DNA from: Tillus elongatus
Lineage: Eukaryota > Arthropoda > Insecta > Coleoptera > Cleridae
DNA length: 64,000 nucleotides
Direction: 5' to 3'
NCBI GenBank assembly: GCA_964006375.1
Contig: OZ023267.1
Coordinates: 24,238,739-24,302,738 of the forward strand
Position 1 is the stretch's first letter; each line of letters opens with the position of its first letter. The notes below the pieces were generated by a model. That model did not search any database. It worked only from the letters and a program-made list of their open reading frames with translations, and had not been told where the DNA came from. A program made the translations under genes and the position numbers. Below are positions 11,929-24,547 of the stretch, in pieces.

Positions 11929-12021
11929 TCAATATACAAATGGGATGAGTGCTTTTCTCTCTTTGGGAAATTTATCAAATGTATCCTTATACCACTGATG
12001 ACTCAATATACATGTCTCCAC
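11929..12021 (-). CDS. SRD5A3: SRD5A3 homologue, terminal exon 5
   Basis: Acceptor TTTTCAG directly before 12021, then 30 codons VETCILSHQWYKDTF...FPKERKALIPFVY and a TGA at 11931-11929. The SHQWY-K-F-P-RKA-IPF signature is the C-terminus of the steroid 5-alpha-reductase domain. The exon enters in phase 0, matching exon 4. Total coding length over five exons is 921 nt (306 residues plus stop), close to the roughly 318-residue human enzyme. Confidence 0.9.
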   Translation of the reverse strand: METCILSHQWYKDTFDKFPKERKALIPFVY

Positions 12022-12289
12022 CTGAAAACAAATCATATTTAATATTACATTATGTGAAACTCAAATGTCAAAACTGAATGTAAGAAACAAAATTTTATAT
12101 TTGCAAGGTAACTAAACATTTAGTAAAGAACATTTTTAAACACGATGGAGAAAAATACATAAAGGATGTGAAAAAATATTCGTGGGAAGGACATAAGTGT
12201 TTTTAGGAAACTTAATTGAAAGTGACAGTTACAATTTTTGGTATTTGCTTGGATATTAGTATATTTATTAGTATTAGTACAGGGCTTTC

Positions 12290-13084
12290 ATTAATTCCCG
12301 AACCCCATGTGACCGGATTCTGTCTCTCTCTCTTAGTGGAATATGATTTTATGAGTTGGCAGTCGAAAAGTAACCAAAAAAACCACTAGACTAGGGACCC
12401 TAAAGTTACTAAATCAATTGACAATTCAGTCCATTGGCGCTCAATTCCCTTTTGACGGTTATTTTGTATGTATATTGTGCATTTTCCAAGTTCGACCAGT
12501 GTTTACCTTCTTCAAATAATTTTCTATCTGTTGGACAATAAAAATAAACAGTTTTTATCAAAACTTAGCATTTTCATTGTGTTTTCACGTAAGTTAAAAG
12601 TGTAGGTATGTTAAGGTTATGTTGTTGACGATATTCGACATCGCATGGAATGAAGCCCTACCAAATCTGTTCGTCGGTAATCTGCCTAAACAGGTACATA
12701 TTTGTTACATGTTACACAATACACATTCCTAAAACTGTAAATTAGAAGTTTAAATAATCGGACCTCAATTTGTTTACGTACATTACAAAACTCTGATATC
12801 TATACAAAATAAAAGTAATATATTAGTGTGTTTTTAATTTATTTTTTTAACAATCAATAACAGTAAACCATACATGAACAGACTTGCTGTTAAAAATACT
12901 AAATAATAAATACGTTTACTGTTTCAACTTATTCTAATTTTTATATTTTTTATAAAACCCCAAAGGAAATATGAGACAACACTGGCATCTTAGGGATTTC
13001 ATTAATTCAGGTTGTACAACCGTGTATGCCGGGTTGCCTAACTTTAGCGGTCACGTGGGGGTTCGGGAATTAATGAAAGCGCTG
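12290..13084. mobile_element. Non-autonomous DNA transposon, about 36-bp TIRs
   Basis: Ends CAGGGCTTTCATTAATTCCC and its inverse (13045-13084), with TIR identity continuing through GAACCCC and GTGACCG. Intronic within SRD5A3. The CAGGG-type terminus suggests hAT, but no convincing target duplication was found. Confidence 0.65.
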
Positions 13085-13224
13085 AATATCTATTATATGT
13101 ATGTTTCTGCAAGTAGAAACTTAGGCTTCATTCTATGTACGATGTAAGCGCCAACATTTTCCGGCCTGACCATGAAGGAAACGGCGTAAACTCACAATTA
13201 GATTTTATTTTTCAGTACAGTGCA

Positions 13225-13402
13225 ATGTTCTTCCTATACTTGTGTCATCTTCTAAGGATTACTGCCCCATTCGAGACCATTTTGACCAATCTTTTACTAC
13301 AGAATAAGACGGAAAATTTTCCAGCCGATCTTTGACGCTTTGAGGTGGAAGACCTTGTCGAGTAAGGAATTTAATAACAGCTCTATACTCAGTTTTCGTG
13401 AC
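13225..13402 (-). pseudogene. Mariner transposase N-terminal fragment
   Basis: Minus-strand translation gives TEYRAVIKFLTRQGL, VKDRLENFPSYSVVKDWSKW and SLEDDTSIGR, the helix-turn-helix and linker of a SETMAR/mariner-type transposase. There is a stop before SLEDD, and the catalytic domain is absent. Confidence 0.7.
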
Positions 13403-13679
13403 TTCTGATGTCGTGATGAACAAGTGTCAGTTACAAGAACACTAATTGACATAAAATCCATTTTTGTTTTTTCCAAGGCTAATAGGACTTGAACCAATGT
13501 CTTAGCAAAATTTGACAGGCCGCGATACCCTGGTTCTATGTCAGGCTGGAAAATTTTGACGCTATCTCGTATTTACACACACATAAGAATTTACACCACA
13601 TAAATGATACCCTGCTGTCCAGAAGCTCTGATCAGCTTGTGCGGGGGGAGGTCACATAGAAAAGACAACAGGCACACAA

Positions 13680-13775
13680 CCAACACACAGTGACAGAAAC
13701 TGCCACCATCAGGAATTGAACTCGGGCATTCCGTGTAGCAGCGAAACACTCGTTTCACTATACCACAGGGGTGTG
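13680..13775 (-). repeat. tRNA-derived SINE head
   Basis: The minus strand shows a GTGGTATAGTG A-box-like and a GAGTTCAATTCC B-box-like promoter about 40 nt apart, without a foldable tRNA. This is typical of a SINE head. A hAT-like element is inserted immediately beside it. Confidence 0.5.
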
Positions 13776-13780
13776 TTAAC

Positions 13781-14950
13781 TAGAGGTGTGTGAAGCTTCG
13801 ATATTTCGAATCGAATCTCCGGTACGAAAAAATTTTCGCGCTAGGCGATCTTAAAGTAGTTCGAAGTTTGAAAACAGTAACTCTCCACAACAGTTTGTTG
13901 CTCAAAAATACTTCGAAGTTTAACTTTAAATGCATTCAATGCTGCCAAAGGTGTCGAAATTGTAATTCGGTAGCGGCACTTTAAACACAGTATATTTCCT
14001 TATACATCCTAGCATAAACCCAATGTTACATTATGATGGCAGTGTCCGAAAGCAATCGGTAACATACATTTTCAGAATTCCTGGCGATAATTGCAGATTG
14101 CCTTCCGGAAACAGTAGACTCAATACACTTTATTTCACAATGAACCAAAACAGTTAAATATTCACAATCAGGAGACAGTTAAAATTTTAAGTTAAGTTAT
14201 ATACCTATCAGGTTTACTTTTAACCCCCCTCAATCTAACTGCCTGCTAAAACTGCCTAGCTAATATCAAACAACCAAATATATTTATAATTGAGCTTAGT
14301 TATGATCTAGAAATCTAAAAAAGCTTTCAATATACTTTTTTCTATTTTTGTTTCAACTTTGACCAATCTTCACAACTAACATCAGCATCAGAAGACATTT
14401 TCACCCAATCAACCTGCAAATTTTGTAAATTTTTGATTCAACTTTGACCCATCTTCACAACTAACGTCAGCATCAGAAGTCATTTTCACCCAATCAACCT
14501 GCAAATTTTGTCAATTTTTGATTCAACTTTGACCCATATTCACAACTAACATCAACATCAGAAGTCATTTTCACCCAATCAACCTGCAAATTTTGTAAAT
14601 TTTTGATTCAACTTTGACCCATCTTCACAACTAACATCAGCATCAGAAGTCATTTTCACCCAATCAACCTGCAAATTTTGTAAATTTTTGCTTTTTGTAA
14701 AAACAATGGGGTTGTTCTAGTACCAAATGTTCTATGCTACTGTATACCTAAATTTTGTATTTACAAAAATGATATATGAACATTGAAGAATTTTTGTTAC
14801 TTCGATGTTCGATTCAAAAATTTTAAGAAGTTGGAAGTTCGGCTGTGAAGCTTAGACATACTATTTCTGAGGTTCGAAGTTCGAATAAGCGTATTTGCTT
14901 GGGTTCATTCATAATTCAGTTAGAAAAAAACATGGGTTCGCACACCTCTA
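13781..14950. mobile_element. Non-autonomous hAT-like element
   Basis: TIRs TAGAGGTGTGTGAA and TTCGCACACCTCTA, with 8-bp flanks GTGTTAAC (13773-13780) and GAGTTAAC (14951-14958) differing at one base, which fits an old hAT target duplication. The interior holds repeated TTCGAA motifs and an 85-bp tandem repeat. No transposase. Confidence 0.75.
14345..14695. repeat. 85-bp tandem repeat, four copies
   Basis: CAACTTTGACC recurs at 14353, 14439, 14524 and 14609. Copies share TCACAACTAAC, CATCAGAAG and CACCCAATCAACCTGC and differ at few positions. It lies inside the hAT-like element. Confidence 0.9.
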
Positions 14951-15048
14951 GAGTTAACGTATTATGGTATATTTGCTGTGCTGTATACAGAGCTCCATAT
15001 GAAAAATTTCTAATATGTAATTAACATTGATTAAACTTTTTGATTTAC

Positions 15049-15212
15049 CTGGTTACTTAAAACCCAAGCGAAAACAAACATCCAGGTAATGTTGTAGCGT
15101 AATATCACAGTTAAGGCAAAGTACATTAAAATCTCAGCTACTTGATGTGGCGAAGACAAATATTCAAACCAATCTCCTTCTGGTAATCTGTGCTCCTCAG
15201 TTACAATTTCAC
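15049..15212 (-). CDS. SRD5A3: SRD5A3 homologue, exon 4
   Basis: Acceptor TTATAG before 15212, donor GTAAAT after 15049. The exon encodes GEIVTEEHRLPEGDWFEYLSSPHQVAEILMYF...WVLSNQ, the PxGxxFEYxSxPHxxAEI core of the steroid-reductase domain that contributes to substrate and NADPH binding, followed by a transmembrane helix. It enters in phase 1 and leaves in phase 0, in agreement with both neighbours. Confidence 0.93.
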
Positions 15213-15289
15213 CTATAAGTAAAAACAAACTGTTAATTAATTTTAAAAATACAAACACTGTCACACTTGATAAGTAATATACTGACATT

Positions 15290-15610
15290 CAAAAAAATGT
15301 GAGCACCCAGTTGGTAAATTTTAATAAAATGTATGCATAATGTGTGTTTAATCACTAATTTATTGCAAACAATAAACAACAAAAAAGGTTTTTTATGTTA
15401 TGGTAAAAAAAATTGGTAAAAATATTTCAAATCCGATAGCTCAATAAATTTCCCATTAAGCCAGAATCTTCAATCTTGAACCTTAGTAACACCTATGTAA
15501 ACGCACGTGGGTAATAAATTAAAGAAAAATAACATATTGAGCTTCGTTTTGTTTTAAAAAAACCTTTGTTGTTTATTGTTTGCAAAAACTGGATAGGTTG
15601 ACTAAAACAA
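15290..15610. repeat. Small inverted-repeat element
   Basis: TTGCAAACAATAAACAACAAA (about 15362) is inverted at about 15566-15586, with nearby A-rich arms also complementary. It is probably a MITE of Tc1 type in the SRD5A3 intron. The ends are not resolved. Confidence 0.45.
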
Positions 15611-15844
15611 AACCATCCAAACAATTAATAAGGAAAAATACCTGTCATATTTATAATTTGACAGGTACATTCCCTTTGTAAATAATTAATTGTTTTCTGA
15701 AACACTTTTGTAACTTTAATAGTAGCTCCATATAAAACATAATTTTTTTCAAATAATCGCTAACTAGGACTCTAAAACTGATCTCAAAGGTCCATTCAAA
15801 TTTAAAGAATTAGTTTTAATAGTATATCTTACTAACAGGGTACA

Positions 15845-15895
15845 ATTCTTATGAAAATTCACTACTATAACGCACTTTCTGCGTCCCGAAATTTT
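15845..15895. repeat. Terminus of the (TA)n TIR family
   Basis: GAAAATTCACTACTATAACG followed by CACTTTCTGCGTCCCG, the same terminus as at 40836-40876. It is a solitary end. Confidence 0.6.
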
Positions 15896-16899
15896 TGTGA
15901 TACTGGAACCAATAAGTATAAGTTAGTATTTGTTTCACTTGCCAGGTTATTAAAAATATTGAAGAACACGAATAACGATAAGCATGTGCTACTTACACGT
16001 TTGATCAACAAGTGTGTCAGAAACTTTAGCACCAAATCAAAAGAACACTTTTTAATAACAACTCTAACATAATATGTAGAGATATAATAATAAAGAGCTT
16101 TATAACAACAAACGTGGCTAGTCGCTAACACTTCATGTAAGGATACTTCGCAAAATAAAACCATAACCAATAATAACAATAACGACTCTTCGAATGTTTT
16201 GAGGTTAGATTCATATTTAAAAGTGAATAGATTTATGGATTATAATGCTACTGGCGCTGAAGCGTCGGAAATTAGTACTGAATTTATAGTTTTAGACCAT
16301 TTCACTGAAGTAAAACTCTTATTTGGTATACCTATTCTGTAATATAGCAAAACATTTCAGTTTTAATAAATGTAAATAACACGTTGACTGTCTCATGTTT
16401 CGGCGTCGGCGATCGGCGGCTGCCGCTGTCGTTTTGTGATGACAGTTGGGCTACCCATGCAGCGGTGTCAGATTGAGTATATTAGAATTTATGATAAATC
16501 AAATGAGAAATTATTGGTAACTCAACATTTATTAATAAAAAGCCACATTTATTGGATAGATTAATTTTTTGACGAACTTTTATTTGTCATTAATAAGCAC
16601 CAATATATGTTATCACCCTATGTTTTACATTTTAAGATTCAAATGAAATTTTATTAAATCTGTCAACCTGGCTCCTTTATATTTAATTGTCAGGTGACTG
16701 TTTCTATTTGAATAATCTACTCAAAATGACACACATTCACAGTCTAATCATCATTATCAACATTGAAGTGGGAAATGCTGTATGAAATTTGAACTGCTAT
16801 CTGAGACTGTTGATTCATTTATAATTTTGATTTTTTAATAACTCCTGTCATCGTATGCCATTTAATTTCCAATTTGGTTAACAGCTATATTGTAATGTC

Positions 16900-17345
<446 letters not shown>

Positions 17346-17929
17346 TTTATTAAGTTCCATAGAAAACTTTTTGGATAAGAAGGAAAAAGAGAAACCGACA
17401 GGATAAGTGAGAATCACAGACTACTTTTTATGCTGTGTATAAAGTTAGATTAAGTAATAATGTACATATACAGTGATGTTTTTTTTTTATGTGAATAAAA
17501 TTTTTCATTCAAACTAGGAACTTACAGTTGACTTTCAACATTGATGGAAAGGGGTACAAGGGTAGTAGCCCGGTTTGTATAGTTACGTATAGGTATATAC
17601 ATACCTACATTTTTTTGTAGTTACTTCTTAGTTTTCATATAACGAGATCCGGTTTTTACGAGTTTTTTTGCTGGTCCCTTGACTCGCCGTTAAATCAGGA
17701 TTCTGCTGTAGTAGTAATTATATGAAGCTAAAAATTTAATATTTGGTATATCTAGGTACCGTAAGTCTCTTCAAAAGAAGCATTTCATTAAAGCTCCAAA
17801 AGCTTTTCAGAAGAAAACTTAATTTATATTTTGAAACGGAGTGTCACCTGGGTGATTCTGTTTTAGTCAACCCAATCGAATCAATTTTTTTAAGAGAAAA
17901 AAAAAGTTTTTTGAAAACAATTTTCTATT

Positions 17930-17960
17930 AGTGAATTTTCTTACGGAAAATTCACTAATA
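17930..17960. repeat. Recurrent GTGAATTTTC palindrome
   Basis: TTAGTGAATTTTC and GAAAATTCACTAA are separated by 6 nt (TTACGG). Similar palindromes lie at 39709-39740 and 39979-40010. Confidence 0.7.
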
Positions 17961-18114
17961 CCAACAATAAATAAATGTCTGCTGAAATTTATAATTTTAG
18001 ACTCAAAGGTGACAAAGTTATTAAAACATTTTGATCCAAACATATGAAACCTCAACATTAATGTTTCTCCCGAATATTAAAGTTAGTGAAACAAAACAAA
18101 ATGTTACAGACATC

Positions 18115-18182
18115 TGGGAATAGAATCCTGCCACCCACGTGTCACACAGTCATTCTACCACTGAACTACGGATGCTGGCTAA
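18115..18182 (-). repeat. tRNA-derived SINE head
   Basis: The minus strand carries GTAGTTCAGTGGTAGAATG (A-box region) and GGATTCTATTCCC (B-box region) at tRNA-like spacing, without a complete cloverleaf. Confidence 0.55.
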
Positions 18183-18667
18183 TACTTGTGGAAGGTATAG
18201 AGACGGCAACTTGCTGCTTAAGATATTTTATAATATGTTAAAAGTAAATGTAGGTAAACACCTAATTACGTAATTCATTGAATTGTGACTCAATAGTTCG
18301 ACAGTCGCTAAACCACATTCAACTGTTTCGAAATTAGCTGACGTCTCATTTTTAAGTTTAAAGATGAAGAAACAAACTAAATCATTTTCATAGAGGCGTG
18401 AACCGATTTCTTTCATTCTTTCAGATCTTCCCGTGTTCTTATAATATAACACTCACTTATGAATGATTTTGCAAAAATTAAATTTTTAGTACGCTATCTC
18501 TTAGAAAATAGCTGATTTCTAAATTATTGCGACAGTCGCTACTTTCAGCAGCCATTTTTAGAAAATAATTAAGGAATGTTATATAATACGTTTCAGTAAG
18601 TATTCAACAAGGTGTTGATTTGATACAATGCTTCATAGCTAATCATTTTATTTGTAGAGAGAATTAC

Positions 18668-18796
18668 CTTTTCTATTTTTCCTCAAATCACCTAAAATAA
18701 CTGATACGACATGCTGATGCCACCATGCCCATAAAAAGAGAAACACTGCCCAAATATCAGTGTGTGTAAGATCTGACATCTGCAGTTGAGTTTTAA
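18668..18796 (-). CDS. SRD5A3: SRD5A3 homologue, exon 3
   Basis: Acceptor TTTCAG before 18796, donor GTAATT after 18668. It encodes a segment ending WAWWHQHVVSVILGDLRKNRK. The HxxxxxILGxLRKN motif is characteristic of the SRD5A3 branch. It begins and ends with split codons matching exons 2 and 4. The hydrophobic stretch DIWAVFLFLWAWW is a predicted membrane helix. Confidence 0.93.
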
Positions 18797-19152
18797 CTGA
18801 AACAAAAATAATCAATAAATTCACGAAGCCTCAAAACATTGTGATTCGTAATAAGATCTTCACAAACAATGTAGGTATTTGAAATTCTGAAATAAACAAT
18901 CGTTTTTTTTTAAACATGAATAATTCGTCACAAAATCATTTTAAAAATCATTCTAGTGATTCAACAATATTTTCCACAGTAGTTATTGAGAATGAATGGT
19001 GCATGTCTACTAATATTTTTGTTGTGAGTATTTTTAACACTTGCAGAGGACCGCAAGTGAGGCCCTCTATCCGCTGGAGTCAAATTGGAAATGAGTTATT
19101 TTTTATCAATGTAAAATACTCACATGTACCAATTTTCAAGATAATATGTCAA

Positions 19153-19154
<2 letters not shown>

Positions 19155-19242
<88 letters not shown>

Positions 19243-19245
19243 GGA
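19155..19245. repeat. (TA)n microsatellite
   Basis: About 90 bp of TA with one G interruption, within an SRD5A3 intron. Confidence 0.95.
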
Positions 19246-19259
19246 TGGTCCACTTTATA

Positions 19260-20735
19260 ATAGCAGAGCTTCAATAGTGTATAGCTTATCGCAAAATAAT
19301 AAATAAATTGCTTTGTTTGTTTTGAAAGCCTTTATATGTTCCCATGTAGTAAATAGATTCAATCCAAAACAACTCTTAGCGAAAAGTCCAGCCTGATACT
19401 GTATTATCTGCTCTTCTACCACTCCGCTTAACCTGTTCACGTTATCTACTATCTGCAGATCATTTAATTCTCTGCAACGCTAATTAACCTCACAGTAGTT
19501 GAAGAAGGAAGAAATAAAAAAAGAGAATATAAAAAAAGAGAATGTGAAAAAAATATATGTAAATATGTTGAATTTACACGCACACACGCCTACACACACA
19601 CAAAATTTTTCACAACAAACTAAAACACATACGTACAATTAAAATTTAATACTGATCTAACAGCAGTCATTAGGGATAATTTAGATGCTTTGTTAACTCA
19701 GTTTTATACCTCTTGACATGTAAAAATAAACCTCAATTAAAACTCAGGCATCATAGTTTATTCTAGTCATAAAACGTAAAATAGTTTACATGTGGTATAT
19801 TGTAAAAAAAAACTAATTAACTTAATGAAAAACAGGCATCAATTTTTAGTATGTTAGATTCAAAGTTCTACTGCAATAAACATGAAGATTTTATATATAA
19901 AACGTATAGAGGTGGTGGTCCATCAAAAACAAGTTTTCATCATTAGGGCAAGAGGGAAAACACAATAATTGAATCATTCATTAAAAAAAAACAGACAAAA
20001 GAAAGATTGTAAAAAAATTGGGAAAATTATAAACCGATCTTGATGAAAAAAGGCCTTCTCGAAATTACAAGCTTTCAAATGTCCATAAGTTGATGAGCGA
20101 CGAGACCACAGACAAACACACATATAAAGTTACTGTCCACAGAGAAAGACTCATATAAAGTCACAAGTCAAAACACATAATGCTCCTTGCATCGGGAGTT
20201 AGCAAGCCCCTGATCATAATCGCAAAGCGCATAGCAAAACGATGCTCCTTTTGGATTCGCTAAATGAAGCGATCTATGCTAGATCGTGTATGTTATTCCA
20301 ATTGGCATTAAAATTATCGTTTCGTTATTTAACTTTGCTGTATGACTATGGTAATCAAATAATGAATGAAGGTGTATTTTGTGATTTCTTTAGTGACGGA
20401 TCTTTTGGTAGAAAACAAGTTAATAGATGTATATTATGCGTTGGTATATTCAGTTGTAAATTACAATATCATACACCAGGACGGTGAAGCCGGGGGCCTC
20501 GGAGTGTTTATGTGCGTTATACATTAAATGTTTGGGGTAAGGCGACTGGAGTCGTGTCGAAAATGTTTTCAAAGCAAGTGAATTCTCACTTTCATGGTGA
20601 TTGATTTGTATAAGTTGTTGTGCTACTTTCATATCTACAAAGATCAGATCACAACAGTGGGAGATTATCGCATCTATGAAACTACGTAGAGAAACCACCT
20701 AGCAGTTAATAAGTTTGCGTTTGCGTATAAAAAAC
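19260..20735. other. SRD5A3 intron, no recognised feature
   Basis: Unique-looking AT-rich sequence. Short ORFs here lack any recognised motif. Confidence 0.4.
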
Positions 20736-20739
20736 ACCT

Positions 20740-21125
20740 ATGTACTTAGGGGCAAACATATACAATATGCTGTCAGAGGGTGTAAAGACTGTGGATACAC
20801 TTAAACAAATTAAAAGAAATATAAAAGATCTTCTGGAGGACTGCTTTTACACAATAGATGAGTTCATGGCTCACTTGGCAGCATCTCGACGATAATGCCC
20901 GTTGTAGACAAATAACTTGGTGATGTTGTTTGGCTGCGATCGTCCTATAGTAATTTGATTAGTTTAAATAGGGGCATTTGTCTTTTTTGACTGTTTTTAA
21001 TGTGTGTGTTTTGCATTTTGTTTTCTATTTTTTATAGTCTGACCAAATGTTGTATTGTAATGTTATTTGACGTGTCTCATATATATAATGTACCAACAGG
21101 TGATCAATAAACTAAGCTAAAACTA
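20740..21125 (+). mobile_element. LINE 3' end (third family)
   Basis: A short C-terminal reading frame (DTLKQIKRNIKDLLEDCF...) ends at about 20895. A 3' UTR follows and closes with AATAAACTAAGCTAAAACTA-type repeats, a usual LINE tail. The identification rests on tail structure and is tentative. Confidence 0.45.
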
Positions 21126-21364
21126 AACTAAACCATGAAACAAAAACTGAAAAACATCATTATTGATCTACTGAATTTTTTTCATTGAACCTCTATTATT
21201 TTGTAGTGTGTGTGTGTGTTCATATAGGCATATGTATATATATACACATTTTATAATGTTTGTATTATCAGTGTTTTTCTATTATCTGCCGATAAAAATA
21301 AAAAATAAATCATGGTATTTTATAGATGATTATTTAACGTTTAATATTAGTTAAGTTCATAGTT

Positions 21365-22135
21365 TACCCAGCGGTACTCTACCACGGGTCACCGAGTCAC
21401 AGTATTTCCCTCGGAGCTCATGCAATGGTCTTTCAGGCCGAAATGTACGCAATCTTGCACTGTGCGTGAGAGAACAATAAGAGGGCTACACCAACAAGCG
21501 GATCCTCATAGCCACAGATAGCCAGGCAGCCCTTAAGGCCCTAAGTAGCCCACGGGTAAATTCCAGGAGGGTAAGTGAATGCCGAGACAAGACGAGCGAC
21601 CTGGCTGGGCAGAATGAGGTCACCCTCATCTGGGTGCCGGGTCACTCGGGAGTCAAAGGCAATGAAGAAGCTGACAGTCTCGCGAAGAGAGGGTCAGCAG
21701 AACCATTTATGGGACCAGAACCGGTCCTGGGTGTGATGAAGAGCACTGCTAGGGGAGCCATTAAGTCCTGGGTCGGAAACGAACATAAGGTTTACTGAGC
21801 AGACTGTCCAGGGCTCAGACATGGGAAGTCAGTAATTGGGGTGCCCAATTCAAAGAGAGCCGTGGAGCTGCTAAATCTTAGTAGAAGACAACTCAGGAAC
21901 ATAACAGGACTCTTGACGGGACACATGGCCATCAAGAAACACAAAAGACAACTGATCTACGAACAGCCCAGACCGGAGACAGAGCAATATAAAACTTCAC
22001 CCTACCAATTGCTGTGCAGACTAGTTCAAGGCACAGTGATTTTAGGATGGGTGGAGTAGAAAAGACAAAGGGCATTCACAATAAGCCAAAGGCTGGGGTG
22101 CTATCGGGGCGGCAATGACGTGGACGAGCCCTAAG
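21365..22135 (+). pseudogene. LINE family C, RNase H and C-terminal region
   Basis: Encodes RILIATDSQAALKALSS and VTLIWVPGHSGVKGNEEADSLAKRG, the RNase H1 domain of a non-LTR ORF2 with the catalytic D of ATDSQ and H of PGHSG. The C-terminal gag-knuckle-like region is truncated. Stops occur at the CVRE position and after HKVY. It is the same family as 30010-31650, which carries the same motifs in the opposite orientation. Confidence 0.8.
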
Positions 22136-22139
22136 GAAA

Positions 22140-22560
22140 AAAGGGGTACCCGATACATTGTTCAAATAAGTTCAAAATGTTTCGTGTTAAAATTCATGTA
22201 TGTAGCGCCCTCTATAAATATTTATGTAGACGTCTATTGTTTCTAGCTTAACTTAAATAAAATGACGATTCATTCTCAGATACTGAAGAATAAGCGTGTT
22301 TTATTTCCAGAGCTATCTTCCACACTCTGCATTACTGGAGATCCGTTATTTCTTAACATACACACCCTAATTTATATTTGTTTTGTTTAGCTTCTTGTTA
22401 TTAGCAATTTTCGTGTTTAGTGGCTCTAAGATTTTTATATTAATTGCCTGTTTAACTTATGTTTTAATCTCTTGTGCTCTTGTTTGTTTTTATATATGCT
22501 GCCGCTGACAAGCCATGTAATTTTGATGGCAATAAAGGTGATTATGATTATTTGGATTCA
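22140..22560. other. LINE 3' tail-like sequence
   Basis: Ends GGCAATAAAGGTGATTATGA near 22550, a pattern common at LINE 3' ends. No coding sequence. Confidence 0.35.
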
Positions 22561-22707
22561 TACTGCAGCTGATTGTGGTCAAGCTGGTGAATTCTGAAAT
22601 GACTTAATTCTATTTTACTGAATTTATGAATGCAAAAAAATGGAAAAATTAACAAAATAAATGTAATAATTTGTATTATTCTTGCTGAAAAATTATATGA
22701 TACTTAC

Positions 22708-22905
22708 AGGAGAAATTGGCGAATTTTGGAGCTTCACACAATATTGCAATCAAACAAGCGGGATAATACACCATCCCAATAACGTAATGCGCCACATTTA
22801 TGGTGCCACTTTTACTAAAAACTGATACATAATGTGTATCATAAAATCTTCTAAAACACTGAAGAGCTAGCAAAACAATTGCTACAAAGGCTGAGGCTGC
22901 TGAAG
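22708..22905 (-). CDS. SRD5A3: SRD5A3 homologue, exon 2
   Basis: Acceptor ATTTCAG before 22905, donor GTAAGT after 22708. It encodes SAASAFVAIVLLALQCFRRFYDTHYVSVFSKSGTINVAHYVIGMVYYP, with the QxFRRxYET-xxVSVFS motif that separates SRD5A3 from other steroid reductases. Two hydrophobic segments flank it. Phase 1 at both ends. Confidence 0.93.
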
Positions 22906-23080
22906 CTGAAATTGATAAAGTTAGGAATCAATACTTAAACACAGCTTTCCCAATGACAATGTTTCCACTATTATATTGTTTCAAAACAACCTTTACCTCA
23001 CATTAGATTGCAATATAACAATAATACACTATGTGAAAACTGGAACCTGTGGTGAGCACTGATACGTACACTTGGAGAAC

Positions 23081-23235
23081 TCAAATCACCACAACACATA
23101 TTTCAAAAACCTTACAATCGTTTAGAGGATAAAAAATTCTGAATTCATAATTTTTCATCATCTGATGACGCTGACGTTGTCAGCGAAACGATTGTAAGGT
23201 CTTTGAAATATATGTTGTGGTGATTTGGGTTTTTC
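23081..23235. repeat. Inverted repeat around a hammerhead-like core
   Basis: Arms of about 43 nt (23081-23122 and about 23188-23232) enclose CTGATGAC-GCTGAC-GTT-GTCAGC-GAAACG near 23162-23190. Order and pairing resemble a hammerhead ribozyme: stem III from the arms, stem II of 6 bp, and the CUGAUGA and GAAA boxes. There is one extra C before stem II and a weak stem I. Confidence 0.55.
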
Positions 23236-23301
23236 AAGTGTACTTACCAATAATACAATTTGAATAGAAATTCGTCTAGCATTAAAAAAAGTTTAAGTAA
23301 T

Positions 23302-24547
23302 ACTACATACAGACTTGGATGCACGATGTATCATAGAATGGTAGGCTGACAGCTTTTGTGCATTTTCAATACCTATGTCACAAAACAATTTTGAAAAAGA
23401 AATTTCAATAATTAAGCAAACAGCATTTAATAATGGCTACTCTGTTAAAATAATAGATCAAATGATCGAGAGAAAAGAATACAAATTAGCGATTCATTTA
23501 ATTTATCCAAATATTAGAGACAAAGACAACAGATGCGTTTTGATAACTTATTTTGGAACCATTTCAGAAAACATTTCAAAAATGTTAAATACCTGTACAA
23601 ATACAAAGGTATCTTTTAAATCTTACAACATGACGCGTGATTTACTATTTAACACTAAAGAAAAATCTTGTTTCCTGACAAAAGCTGGAGTTTATAAATT
23701 AGCTTGTACACATTGTAACGCAATCTACATAGGTCAAACTTCTAGAAATTTTAACACCCGATACAAAGAACATATTTCTACATTTGGAAATAACCACGCC
23801 GACAAATCTACATTTGTAAAACATATTATTGATACAGAACATAGACCTACAGTAAATAACCGCATACAACCACTACATTTTTATGATGACAAACGTAAAC
23901 TAGACTTTTTTGAAGCTTTAGAAGTCAAAAAGCACACACATACGACAATAGCTACCTTGTTTTAAACGAGCAAACTGATTTAATGAATTCCCCTTTCTTG
24001 GATATTCTTCTTTCTAATTAAATAAGTCAAAGAAAAATAAATTTAACTATTCTTTCAAAAAAGTTGTAATAAGATACTGAGTTGATGTATGTCAATAATT
24101 TCGTTGTATACAGACTGCTTTTATACTGTTGTTGTTTAGTTATTTTATTGTTATAACTGTTATCATGGTTATTATAGGCCAGTTCTATTTTTATGTTAAA
24201 TATTGACATACATCACGAAAACATTTTCAATTTGATAAACATTTTTTGATCAAAACATCATATCATAACATAGCAACAGATGTTTATTTGTAGTTGTCAT
24301 GATTTCATACTAATTCGATTTTAATCTGTCTGAGAATGCTGTCAAGCAGCGAAACTAGTCACAGAAACGTTGAAGAACATCCTAGAACTTCCAAAATTCA
24401 TAAGGGCCACTTGCTCCAGTTAGCTTACATGCTGGCTACGTCCTTCACATACAAGAACGAAAACCAACAGTGAAGCCAGAGAAATAGTCTCCAAGTCTGT
24501 ATGTAGTATGGACCAGTTCCACCAAGTAAGGGCAACAACAATCAATG
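23302..24547 (+). mobile_element. Penelope-like element, truncated copy
   Basis: Flanked by exact 13-bp direct repeats AAGTTTAAGTAAT (23289-23301 and 24548-24560). Near each end lies ACTACATACAGACTTGGA or its reverse complement (23302-23319 and about 24491-24509). The only coding region is the GIY-YIG endonuclease domain. The reverse transcriptase has been lost by 5' truncation, as is usual in this class. Confidence 0.75.
23375..23965 (+). CDS. GIY-YIG endonuclease domain of a Penelope-like element
   Basis: Open frame of 196 codons. Residues 107-131 read GVYKLACTHCNAIYIGQTSRNFNTR, with the GVY...YIG core, the conserved CxxC-type cysteines before YIG and the catalytic arginine of RNFNTRYKEH. 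A downstream histidine/glutamate region (KHIIDTEHRP) fits the family. The N-terminal 100 residues match the end of the RT thumb/linker only loosely. This endonuclease makes the target nick for Penelope-like elements. Without an RT domain the copy is not autonomous. The start codon is formal rather than biological. Confidence 0.75.
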   Translation: MSQNNFEKEISIIKQTAFNNGYSVKIIDQMIERKEYKLAIHLIYPNIRDKDNRCVLITYFGTISENISKMLNTCTNTKVSFKSYNMTRDLLFNTKEKSCFLTKAGVYKLACTHCNAIYIGQTSRNFNTRYKEHISTFGNNHADKSTFVKHIIDTEHRPTVNNRIQPLHFYDDKRKLDFFEALEVKKHTHTTIATLF

